From: Candidatus Zhuqueibacterota bacterium
GTDB lineage: Bacteria; Zhuqueibacterota; Zhuqueibacteria; Oceanimicrobiales; Oceanimicrobiaceae
Length of the DNA stretch: 53,572 nt
Direction of reading: 5' to 3'
Assembly: GCA_029262035.1 (NCBI GenBank)
Contig: JAJDAE010000059.1
Span: forward strand, 1-53,572
Below the pieces are notes generated by a model that was not told where the DNA came from, made no database searches, and worked only from the letters and a program-made list of their open reading frames with translations. Of this stretch, positions 20,496 through 27,939 are shown piece by piece (the stretch's first letter is position 1; each line of letters begins with the position of its first letter). Made by a program: the position numbers and the translations under genes.

Positions 20496-20652
20496 GGCAG
20501 CCGCAGGTCAATTTCACCTATCGCGTACACTAGAGAATATTAACTAGTAAAAAACTAAAAGTATAAAATATAGTCTGTAGCGCATAAAGCTAACGTTGTT
20601 TTCTTCAGGTCGCAGGATCAACGACCTAACAATTAATTGACCTGCGGTGCCA
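20496..20652 (-). ncRNA. predicted retron msr-msd RNA
   Basis: 13-bp perfect inverted repeat ccgcaggtcaatt (20501-20513) / aattgacctgcgg (20635-20647), extended by 5 bp with one bulge (tggca/tgcca), lying 30 bp upstream of the RT start; internal hairpin aggtcg...cgacct after a TTAGG. Confidence 0.8.
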
Positions 20653-21120
20653 AGTTTTAATTCCTTCTCTTAATCTATTTGTAAAGCTAAATACCATCGC
20701 CTTTTGGAGACGTTGGACACCTATCTGTTCCTCCTCAACATACTTGAAATTAAGAAAAGAAGACAAAAAGTCAAATTATATCGCAAAAGAAACAAACAAG
20801 AGAATTGATAGTTCAGTTATGTTTCATTATCAGCCGAAAAATTCTCCTAGTTCATTTCGCGTCCTCCTTGAAACCCTGCCTAAGAGTGATTTTTAACAAG
20901 CCCTATCCTTGGGACATCAAGCACAATTAGCTTTTAGTGAAAGCAATTAAATATACAGACAAAATCTGTATTGTGCATCTCTTATTTACAATAAAGTATT
21001 TTTGAAAAATGACCGCAGCCAAAGACCACCCTTTGGGTAGTCTATCCCCTACCGCATTGTTGAAACGGCAAAGCGCAGATACTCGCTGCACTCGGAACAG
21101 CTTTTGCCGTTGAAATAAAA

Positions 21121-21146
21121 AAAGCCAACCGTTGATCAGTTGGCTT
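21121..21146 (-). terminator. intrinsic terminator after DNA methylase gene
   Basis: Minus strand agccaactgatcaacggttggct followed by TTTTTT. Confidence 0.7.
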
Positions 21147-21152
21147 GGTGGT

Positions 21153-21923
21153 TTAGGTTGGTTTCTCGAATACCGGCAAATACTCATGGGCGATGAGCAG
21201 GAAATTAAGCTTCTGGCTGGTGTTCTGCCATTTCTCTGTCATTTTGCAGTTGTGCTGTTCTTTGATGATGATTTCTTTGAGAATGAACCCGGCGCGCAGA
21301 TAGACGCGCATGAGCATAAAACCCAACGGCACGACCCGTTTGTTTTTTCTGGTGTCGCCAATCAGGAAGGCACAGCATCTACCTGGCTTCAGTACCCGGA
21401 AGTTCTCATTGGCCACGAAGTGCATTTCCTGCAGGAAATCATCAACTCCAAAGTGGGATAAATCCTCTGTTGTGTCTTTCGAGTACTGGATGATGTTGGC
21501 GTACGGTGGATGCGTGCAGATAAGGTCGATGGTGTTATCTTTGATTTTGGATAAATCTCTGGCATCTCCTGCCCTGACATCCGGCTTATGGTAACGCCAT
21601 TCTTTCGGTAATGCAAAGGCCAGGTTTTGTTTGGTGAGTTTGATGGCGTTGTCATTGATGTCGATGGCGATACTTTTGCGACCCAGGAGCTTGGCTTCTA
21701 TAATTGTGGTGCCGCTACCGCAGAAACAATCCAGAATGGTTTCACTACTTTTTGAGTATTTAAAAATGAGGTTGCGCGGTACATACGGGCTCCAGTTGCC
21801 GCGATACTTACCGGTTTGTGCATGAGTTGCCCAACTGCCTCGCTCCGGAAAGCTCCATACCGTGGTGGATTGCGGTTGAAAGTCATTAGGTTCGAGTATT
21901 TCAGGTAAATCTTTTTTGTTCAT
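21153..21923 (-). CDS. DNA methyltransferase (N4/N6 amino-methylase type)
   Basis: ETILDCFCGSGTTIIEAKLLGRKSIAIDIN SAM-binding motif and ICTHPPYANI catalytic motif; likely start MNKKDLPE. Confidence 0.85.
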   Translation of the reverse strand: MNKKDLPEILEPNDFQPQSTTVWSFPERGSWATHAQTGKYRGNWSPYVPRNLIFKYSKSSETILDCFCGSGTTIIEAKLLGRKSIAIDINDNAIKLTKQNLAFALPKEWRYHKPDVRAGDARDLSKIKDNTIDLICTHPPYANIIQYSKDTTEDLSHFGVDDFLQEMHFVANENFRVLKPGRCCAFLIGDTRKNKRVVPLGFMLMRVYLRAGFILKEIIIKEQHNCKMTEKWQNTSQKLNFLLIAHEYLPVFEKPT

Positions 21924-22131
21924 TTCGTACCTCCTGTTGATTTTGATTTTCATCTTCAGTAACTATCACATCAATATTTTCTTGGTGTTCACACTCATGA
22001 CAGCGCTCATAGATGACTTGCACGTACGTTTGCGCCATTTCATGAAATTCTGCATCCACTCCGTTGACGATGGAGACGAGCTGTTCCATATCACCGCAAC
22101 CATTGGGACATTCCATTTTTATACCCTCCAT
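21901..22131 (-). CDS. small zinc-ribbon-like protein
   Basis: MECPNGCGDME...YERCHECEHQ gives two CxxC-like knuckles; overlaps the start of the methylase gene. Confidence 0.6.
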   Translation of the reverse strand: MEGIKMECPNGCGDMEQLVSIVNGVDAEFHEMAQTYVQVIYERCHECEHQENIDVIVTEDENQNQQEVRNEQKRFT

Positions 22132-22235
22132 ATTTTTTATTGTGATTCAGTGGCAGTATAACCCAAAACAGCAGGTTTTAACAGGCTATCTGTTTTGGCG
22201 GTTTTATCAGGCATGGCATTACCGGTGGGGTTAAA

Positions 22236-22360
22236 TAAAAAAGGGAAGCATTGTTTTTAGACTTCCCTTTGTTTTCGGCGGCAACAGACCACCGTTTAAT
22301 GCGTCCGGCTATCCCTGGTGGGTTGCTCCGCAGCAGTGCCCACGTCTGTTTCACCGGGTA
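22236..22360 (-). ncRNA. candidate small structured RNA A
   Basis: Own promoter (22366-22394), 7-bp closing helix aacagac/gtctgtt, hairpin gtggg...cccac, terminator aagggaag...cttcccttttttt. Lies between two minus-strand genes with no ORF. Confidence 0.6.
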
Positions 22361-22365
22361 TTTTT

Positions 22366-22394
22366 ATTATAGGTCTCAAAGTGTTTTCTGTAAA
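22366..22394 (-). promoter_or_regulatory. sigma70-like promoter for candidate RNA A
   Basis: Minus strand TTTACA-17 nt-TATAAT. Confidence 0.7.
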
Positions 22395-22427
22395 TTCTGT
22401 TCATGCACTCAAAATACGGGCAGAAAA

Positions 22428-22462
22428 AAATCCCGCTCACGATATATAGTAAACGGGATGGG
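22428..22462 (-). terminator. intrinsic terminator after ssb
   Basis: Minus strand cccgtttactatatatcgtgagcgggattttttt. Confidence 0.7.
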
Positions 22463-22514
22463 CTATCTTGTGCCGATGTCGCCACCGAATTTAGAACGCT
22501 GAATCGTCAGTTTT

Positions 22515-22922
22515 CTACGATTCATTTTCATCAACTGGAACATCCGTGTCCGCAGCAATGGCACTCTCGGCCGCTGCATTTTTGCTATCCAGCATAGTGA
22601 GTTTTTCGCCAAGGATTTCGGTCACAGTGCGTTTATTGCTCTCCGCGTCTTCCCAAGTGCGGGTACGCAAGCTACCCTCGACAAAAATCTTACTGCCTTT
22701 TTTGAGATGTTCGGCGGCAATCTCAGCCAAACGGCGCCAGAAAATCACCCGGTGCCACTCGGTTTGGTCGTGTTTCTCACCATCGCGGTTTTTACGGATT
22801 TCGTTGGTGGCAAGCGTCAGGGTGATGACGCTCGTGCCATTGTTGGTTTGTTTGAGTTCCGGGTCGGCGCCCAGGTTGCCCACCAGGGTGACTCGGTTAA
22901 CAGAGCCTTTTCCTATAGCCAT
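22515..22922 (-). CDS. ssb: single-stranded DNA-binding protein
   Basis: GSVNRVTLVGNLGADPELKQTNNGTSVITLTLATNE...EWHRVIFWRRLAEIAAEHLKKGSKIFVEGSLRTRTWED. Confidence 0.93.
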   Translation of the reverse strand: MAIGKGSVNRVTLVGNLGADPELKQTNNGTSVITLTLATNEIRKNRDGEKHDQTEWHRVIFWRRLAEIAAEHLKKGSKIFVEGSLRTRTWEDAESNKRTVTEILGEKLTMLDSKNAAAESAIAADTDVPVDENES

Positions 22923-23059
22923 AAAGTTTACCTCCAAAGTTAATTTAAGTGACCTTTGCTTTAAGTTTATAATAGGAATAAGCGGTCGTCAAGCATGCCA
23001 TCAAACAGAATCTTGTTTTTACTTTTTTATCGCCCCCAACATGTGCTATACTAAAACCT

Positions 23060-23240
23060 CAAAAAAGCAAGAGGCGCAGGTCTTGCTCTGATGCAGACTG
23101 ACGGCAAGTAGTCTGCAGCTACTCCTCAGGTTGCCATCCAACCTCAGGGGCGGTGCGAATCCTGGGATGGTCAGGCTCTTTATGCCGCCAAGGCGTGTCT
23201 CATAAAAAAAATCCCCGTCCATGTGGCGGGGGTTTTGTTT
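23060..23240 (+). ncRNA. candidate structured RNA B with terminator
   Basis: Extended -10 TGCTATACT at 23044-23052; helices gcagact/agtctgc (23093-23099 / 23110-23116) and ggcgg/ccgcc (23149-23153 / 23185-23189); terminator ccccgtccatgtggcggggttttgttttttt. Confidence 0.6.
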
Positions 23241-23278
23241 TTTGTCCCTTCTAGTTTATCCTTATCCGATGTTGAAGA

Positions 23279-24559
23279 CTACTGCAAAAAGCGGCTGATT
23301 TTGGCTTCTACCTGGGCACGGGGACGGCCGTAACGTTGGCGTGAAACCTGCAGGAGTTGTTCCTTATGGACGGTTAAATCCAAAACAGGTGGACTAGGCG
23401 GTGGTATGGTCATGCCTTGATAAGGCTTTTGCACTGTACCGTTGCGTATGAGTTTATAATAGATTTCGTAGGGATTCAGGTTAACCAGGTTGCTCACCGG
23501 CCATTCTGAGCCGAATTCCTTGCCGAAGGTTTCCGCATCATCGGCGCCGAGGCGAAACAGCGCCAGGATACCAATATTGGCCAGCACGGAATTGCGGATA
23601 TTGTCGGTGAGTTGGTCGAGGTACTGATGTGCCAGGATAAAACTTAAACGATATTTCCGAATTTCCGAAAGGGCGCCGGCAAAGGCATCGGTGGTGAAAT
23701 TCTGAAACTCATCGATATAAAGGTAGAAGTCCCGGCGCTGGTCTTCGGGCTGGTTGGCTCTGGCCATGGCTGCTTGTTGCAGGCCGGAAACGATAAACGA
23801 ACCGAGCAGATTAGCGGCTTCTTCACCGAGGCGGCCTTTGGCCAGGTTGACAATCAGGATACTTTTCTGATTGATGATGTTACCAAAATGAATGCTGCTC
23901 GCACTTTGGCCGAGAATATTGCGCAAAGGGCGGTTACTCAGGTAAGCGCCGATTTTGTTTTGCACCGGTGAGATAACTTCTGTGCGCATGCGTTCGGGAA
24001 ACGCTGCAAATTCCTTTTCCCAATAATGCCGTACAAATGGGTCGCTGAGATTGCGCACCAAACGCAGCCGGTATTTTTCATCGGTCAGTAGTTTGGGTAT
24101 GGCGAGCAAGGTACTGCCTGAATTTTCTAACAAAACCAGCAAGGTATTACGCAACAGATACGCCATGCGTGGTCCCCACGAGTCGTGCCAGATTTTTTGA
24201 AAAATCGATAACAGGTTTTCAGCCACCAGGTGGCGTTCGTTTTCGTTAACTTGTCCCAGCAGATTCAGAGCCACCGGGTAGTCTAGGTCGGTCGGATTGA
24301 TATAGACCAGGTGTTTGCGTCGGGCTTTGGGAATGAACGGCAACACCGCTTCGGCCAGGTCGCCGTGCGGGTCGATGAGTCCGACCCCACGACCGGCCTG
24401 GATATCCTGTACCAGCATGTTAAGCAACAAACTGGATTTACCAGTACCGGTTCTGCCGGTTGCCAGAAAATGAAACCGCCGGTCGGTCTGGGTGATACCG
24501 ATTTTCTGGTTATTGTTCGCCCAGTCCAGGGCAAAGTAAGTGAGTTCCTGCGCAGGCAT
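23279..24559 (-). CDS. VirD4/TraG-like (HerA-FtsK superfamily) coupling ATPase
   Basis: FLATGRTGTGKSSLLLNMLVQDIQAGRGVGLIDPHGDLAEAVL (Walker A), DFYLYIDEFQNFTTDAFAGALSEIRKYRLSFILAHQYLDQL (Walker B and sensor). Confidence 0.9.
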   Translation of the reverse strand: MPAQELTYFALDWANNNQKIGITQTDRRFHFLATGRTGTGKSSLLLNMLVQDIQAGRGVGLIDPHGDLAEAVLPFIPKARRKHLVYINPTDLDYPVALNLLGQVNENERHLVAENLLSIFQKIWHDSWGPRMAYLLRNTLLVLLENSGSTLLAIPKLLTDEKYRLRLVRNLSDPFVRHYWEKEFAAFPERMRTEVISPVQNKIGAYLSNRPLRNILGQSASSIHFGNIINQKSILIVNLAKGRLGEEAANLLGSFIVSGLQQAAMARANQPEDQRRDFYLYIDEFQNFTTDAFAGALSEIRKYRLSFILAHQYLDQLTDNIRNSVLANIGILALFRLGADDAETFGKEFGSEWPVSNLVNLNPYEIYYKLIRNGTVQKPYQGMTIPPPSPPVLDLTVHKEQLLQVSRQRYGRPRAQVEAKISRFLQ

Positions 24560-24565
24560 TTTATC

Positions 24566-25414
24566 TTAAGGGTTAGCGTTTGTCTCTTGCCATTCTGGTG
24601 CAGATGCTTCCTGGGGTTGCGCTGGTTCCGTATACAAACTGTGAGCGGGTTCTTCGGGTTGTGACTGCGATGACGAATCTGGGCTGCTATTTTCGGTTGG
24701 TACGATTTCGCCCGGTGTGGTTCCCTCAGGAGTTTTTTCGGTACCATTCGCTTGTGGTTGCTCTGGTGTGCCATCTTGTTGCACGGGTGCTTGTAGTTGT
24801 TTGATTTGGGTTTCCAATTGCCCCAGTTGATAGCTGGCGTGCTTCAAATCTTTAAACAAACTGTCGTTGGATTCGCGCAGTTGCTTGATGAACATATCTT
24901 TCGCCTTGTTGGTAATCCGCAGGTCGAGGATTTCTGCTTCCAGTTCCTTGCTGTTGCCTGGTTGAGTCTGGTTGTCGAGGTCTTCAGCAGCTTTCGGAAG
25001 GGTTCGGAAAGAATCTGGTGGTGTTCCGAATGCTTCGGAATCATTGTTGGGGGTTTCGGAAGGATTACGGGGCGTTTCCGAGGGCAGAGTTTGCCTCTGT
25101 ATTTTCAGTTTATTCTGCTCTTCCTGGATGACGCGATTAACCGAATTCGGGGTGATGTAATATTTGTTATCGTTGCGTTCAAAATAACAATCGAGGCGGG
25201 GAACTTTGTTCGGCTTATCCTGGCACCAGTTGATGATACTGCGTTCGGTACGGGTTACTCCTGCATTTTCAAGCATTTTGGCCACCTCGCGCACGGTTAA
25301 AGAATGCAGGTCGCCTTCTTCCGAAACGTGCGGAAGGGTTCCGAAGTTTTCGGAAGATGGGTTTTGTTGTTTCCGAACTTTGCGGAAAGGTTCGGAAGGC
25401 TGTTTCTTACTCAT
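24566..25414 (-). CDS. MerR-like HTH protein with Pro/Ser-rich linker and coiled coil
   Basis: SLTVREVAKMLENAGVTRTERSIINWCQDKPNKVPRLDCYFERNDNKYYITP, then low-complexity linker and heptad-like region. Confidence 0.65.
   Translation of the reverse strand: MSKKQPSEPFRKVRKQQNPSSENFGTLPHVSEEGDLHSLTVREVAKMLENAGVTRTERSIINWCQDKPNKVPRLDCYFERNDNKYYITPNSVNRVIQEEQNKLKIQRQTLPSETPRNPSETPNNDSEAFGTPPDSFRTLPKAAEDLDNQTQPGNSKELEAEILDLRITNKAKDMFIKQLRESNDSLFKDLKHASYQLGQLETQIKQLQAPVQQDGTPEQPQANGTEKTPEGTTPGEIVPTENSSPDSSSQSQPEEPAHSLYTEPAQPQEASAPEWQETNANP
24993..25397. repeat. phased TTCSGAA palindrome arrays inside a CDS
   Basis: TTCSGAA starts at 24993, 25003, 25024, 25034, 25055 and 25319, 25339, 25349, 25371, 25391, with one-mismatch copies at 25076, 25329 and 25381. 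Confidence 0.8.
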
Positions 25415-25594
25415 GTTGATAATGTACCACCTCTGTCAAAAATGTCAAAACTCGACCGGTTGTAAAACCTGACAGTTGCATCACACGCGCTAGAATGCGC
25501 TGTGAGTGGTTTTTCGGTGCTTTAGTTAAAAAGATACCATCCCTGGAAATTGCGACGCAAATAAGGTCGTTTATTTCAATCGAAGTTTTTGGTT

Positions 25595-25623
25595 TTGGCG
25601 TCCGTTTCCGGGTGTGTTATAAT
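25595..25623 (+). promoter_or_regulatory. sigma70-like promoter
   Basis: TTGGCG-17 nt-TATAAT (25618-25623). Confidence 0.55.
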
Positions 25624-25629
25624 AAAAAA

Positions 25630-25695
25630 GCCAGGTGGAAAACCTGGCGGTCGATAGTAAGCTCGCAAGCGAGCACTTCTTTTGTTATTTGTACT
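25630..25695 (+). ncRNA. two-hairpin leader or small RNA upstream of HTH gene
   Basis: gccaggt-ggaaa-acctggc and gctcg-caag-cgagc followed by a T-rich acttctttt. Confidence 0.4.
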
Positions 25696-25755
25696 GTACC
25701 ACTGCAGAAATTTTACGTCAACCAGTGCGGTGTGAATAACCCCTACCCATGCCTT

Positions 25756-26136
25756 ATGTCACAAGACGATTTTGTAAATCTAAAAGACATCCTGCAACAG
25801 AAAAAAAATATCATTCTGGAAGGGGCTGACCTGGTGTCCCGCAAGGGGTTTACGATGGTGCCCAATCATGTATTGGAGAGCAAAAAAGTTTCACCAGGTG
25901 CCAAACTGGTTTATGCCATGTTGTTGAAGTATGCCTGGCAGAAGGATTCCTGCTTCCCGGGACAGGAGCGTTTGGCGAAAGATATGGGTGTTACAGATCG
26001 CAGTGTTCGAACCTATATCCAGGAGCTTACAAAATGCGATTTCTTGTCTGTAAAGCGTAGAGGGCAAGGTAAGCCCAATTTGTATATTTTGAAATTGACG
26101 GTTAAGGGAAGTAAAAATAAAGGTAGTACCAAGTAA
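25756..26136 (+). CDS. helix-turn-helix (HTH_36-like) replication/regulatory protein
   Basis: FTMVPNHVLESKKVSPGAKLVYAMLLKYAWQKDSCFPGQERLAKDMGVTDRSVRTYIQELTKCDFLSVKRRGQGKPNLY; ATG at 25756 in frame with the longer ORF. Confidence 0.75.
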   Translation: MSQDDFVNLKDILQQKKNIILEGADLVSRKGFTMVPNHVLESKKVSPGAKLVYAMLLKYAWQKDSCFPGQERLAKDMGVTDRSVRTYIQELTKCDFLSVKRRGQGKPNLYILKLTVKGSKNKGSTK

Positions 26137-26168
26137 TGGCTGATGTGGATAAGTCTAGGTTGTTCCGG

Positions 26169-26235
26169 TCCTGACCGGAAAATATTTCCGAACAAGAACG
26201 GAAAACCATTCACTTCCTGACCGGAAAATATTTCC
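26169..26235. repeat. 21-bp direct repeat pair (iteron-like)
   Basis: tcctgaccggaaaatatttcc at 26169-26189 and 26215-26235, exact. Confidence 0.9.
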
Positions 26236-26555
26236 TTCTAATAATATATAGATAAATATACACAATTAAGAATATTCAGTTTTAGGGGTTTTAAAAAAAA
26301 TGGGGATAATTGCCACCAACTCAAATTCATTATCCGCGTAATCAGTGACTTAGCAAATATATTGTTAAGACCTCAGACATACGCCAATCAAACCACTAAC
26401 CAAACCGCGCCATTTCCCCGATATCACTTTTTGTCAGTTAAAATATTTTTCAGGGTAAATTTTGAAACTGCCGAACACCCAATTACTAGTATCAGTGTAT
26501 CAATCGATTTTCTCCACAGACTAATTGGAAAAAACCCCAATACCCTATAAACGAA

Positions 26556-26592
26556 AAAAAGCCCCCAAAGGCAAAGCCGTTGGGGGTTCTGT
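26556..26592 (-). terminator. intrinsic terminator after cyclase gene
   Basis: Minus strand agaacccccaacggctttgcctttgggggctttttttc. Confidence 0.75.
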
Positions 26593-26624
26593 AAATGACG
26601 TCGGACAAAGGAGTTTAATGTAAA

Positions 26625-27743
26625 TCACGCTGCTTCGTGCCAACGATCCCGTCTCGAGCGATCGGCGGTAGGGCCGCGTTCGTTTTTTGAGACAATGAAT
26701 GCAACATCGTTACCAGGTTCAATAGAGTCTGGGTTGTCTCCAAGGTAGGTAAACAGATCTTGACCATTACCGTCAGAATCCATTACGCGAATAAACGCAT
26801 ATCCTTTATCGCTGACGTTGACCACTTTACCGGGCAGTTGCTGGCCGAAAACGATTAGACAAGCTGCGACCCTATTCTTGCCTTCAACCAGTGGTTCGTG
26901 TGCAAGAAAGTACACCGTTTGACCTGGCTCAAGATCTTCGGGATCAACCATAAAGCGATGGTTTATGAAGAACCATTCGTCATTTGTGCCTAAAATAAAA
27001 CCATGATCTTTTGTAGAGTCCCACGAGCGTACGATACCGCTTTGCCATTCAGTAGAATGGTTATCGACTTTAGACTGTTGCTGTGTAGTAGGATTCGATG
27101 GAGATTCCACTGCCTGTGTTATGGCGTTTGATTTGACCCCATAGAACTGCTTCTCCCAATAGATTTCATAGTATTCAACAGGAGCACTAAAGCCACGGAT
27201 TGGCTTTTTCTGCTGTGGTCCCTGATAATCCTCAGGAGAGCGACCTTCCGCCTCGCCTAGACTGGAACACACTTTACGCATTTGTGCTGTAGAAATCGTC
27301 GCTTTATCGACAAAAACTGCTTTCGGCGATGCATCATTGCACAAACGGGCTGCACGATCAACTACGCTACCAATGAAATCCTCTGCGTTACTTGGAGTTT
27401 CAATGCGAGTCACATCTCCAGAAGCTATACCTATTGAGCAGTTACACACAATCATTTTGTCTTTGACAGCCTTTGCGATGCTTTCATGAATTTTAATTCC
27501 AGCGTTAATGGCCTCGGCTGCATAATCATCATTAAAAACAGCCATGACCTCATCGCCAATATATTTTACTATAGTGCCTCCGAATTCTTGAATTATTTCG
27601 GATGCTACCTTATAAAACCACATCGTAGTATTCAACCATGATACTTCCGGGGTCTTTTCTTTCATTGCCGTTGAATCAGCCATATCAACAAACAAAACAA
27701 CTTTGAATTCTCTGCTTGTAGGATCTAAATCTACATTCTTCAT
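26625..27743 (-). CDS. class III nucleotidyl cyclase domain fused to two cold-shock/OB-like domains
   Basis: KVVLFVDMADST, GGTIVKYIGDEVMAVF, SIGIASGDV, GSVVDRAARLCNDASPKAVFV; then SGIVRSWDSTKDHGFILGTNDEWFFINHRFM and GKVVNVSDKGYAFIRVMDSDGNGQDLFTY. Confidence 0.82.
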   Translation of the reverse strand: MKNVDLDPTSREFKVVLFVDMADSTAMKEKTPEVSWLNTTMWFYKVASEIIQEFGGTIVKYIGDEVMAVFNDDYAAEAINAGIKIHESIAKAVKDKMIVCNCSIGIASGDVTRIETPSNAEDFIGSVVDRAARLCNDASPKAVFVDKATISTAQMRKVCSSLGEAEGRSPEDYQGPQQKKPIRGFSAPVEYYEIYWEKQFYGVKSNAITQAVESPSNPTTQQQSKVDNHSTEWQSGIVRSWDSTKDHGFILGTNDEWFFINHRFMVDPEDLEPGQTVYFLAHEPLVEGKNRVAACLIVFGQQLPGKVVNVSDKGYAFIRVMDSDGNGQDLFTYLGDNPDSIEPGNDVAFIVSKNERGPTADRSRRDRWHEAA

Positions 27744-27905
27744 TATTTTCTCCTTTAACTTAAGTTAGACAACTAAATTTTTGAAAAGGGTTTTATCAGC
27801 TGTGGAAAAGGATGATAGAGAAAACAGGGATTTAGATTTCAGAGACTACTTTTTGCTAACTATAGAGAAAAATGACAGCTTGGACTCGTAAGCTATTTAA
27901 AGTAC

Positions 27906-27933
27906 TTGACAATCTTACCGATTGTTATATAAT
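27906..27933 (+). promoter_or_regulatory. consensus sigma70-like promoter
   Basis: TTGACA (27906-27911), 16-nt spacer, TATAAT (27928-27933). Confidence 0.8.
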
Positions 27934-27939
27934 GAAGTA

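Larger units (their letters stand above)
6100..26260. mobile_element. putative integrated mobilizable/plasmid-like element (boundaries not resolved)
   Basis: Co-occurrence of Replic_Relax, VirD4-like ATPase, SSB, RadC, HTH_36, DUF2958-like, TA pair and defence genes; no integrase or direct-repeat boundary seen. Confidence 0.5.

Noticed and set aside
20927-21187. ORF 20927..21187 (minus)
   Set aside because: Runs through the methylase terminator and hairpin-rich segment; no motif or RBS.
23060-23240. Cobalamin riboswitch for RNA B
   Set aside because: Only GGTGCGAATCC is shared; B12-box and other core elements not found and no downstream gene on the same strand.
26625-27743. Calling the cyclase a Pycsar (PycC) system outright
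   Set aside because: No adjacent PycTM or PycTIR effector; the only TIR domain is fused to the retron RT about 6 kb away behind other genes.
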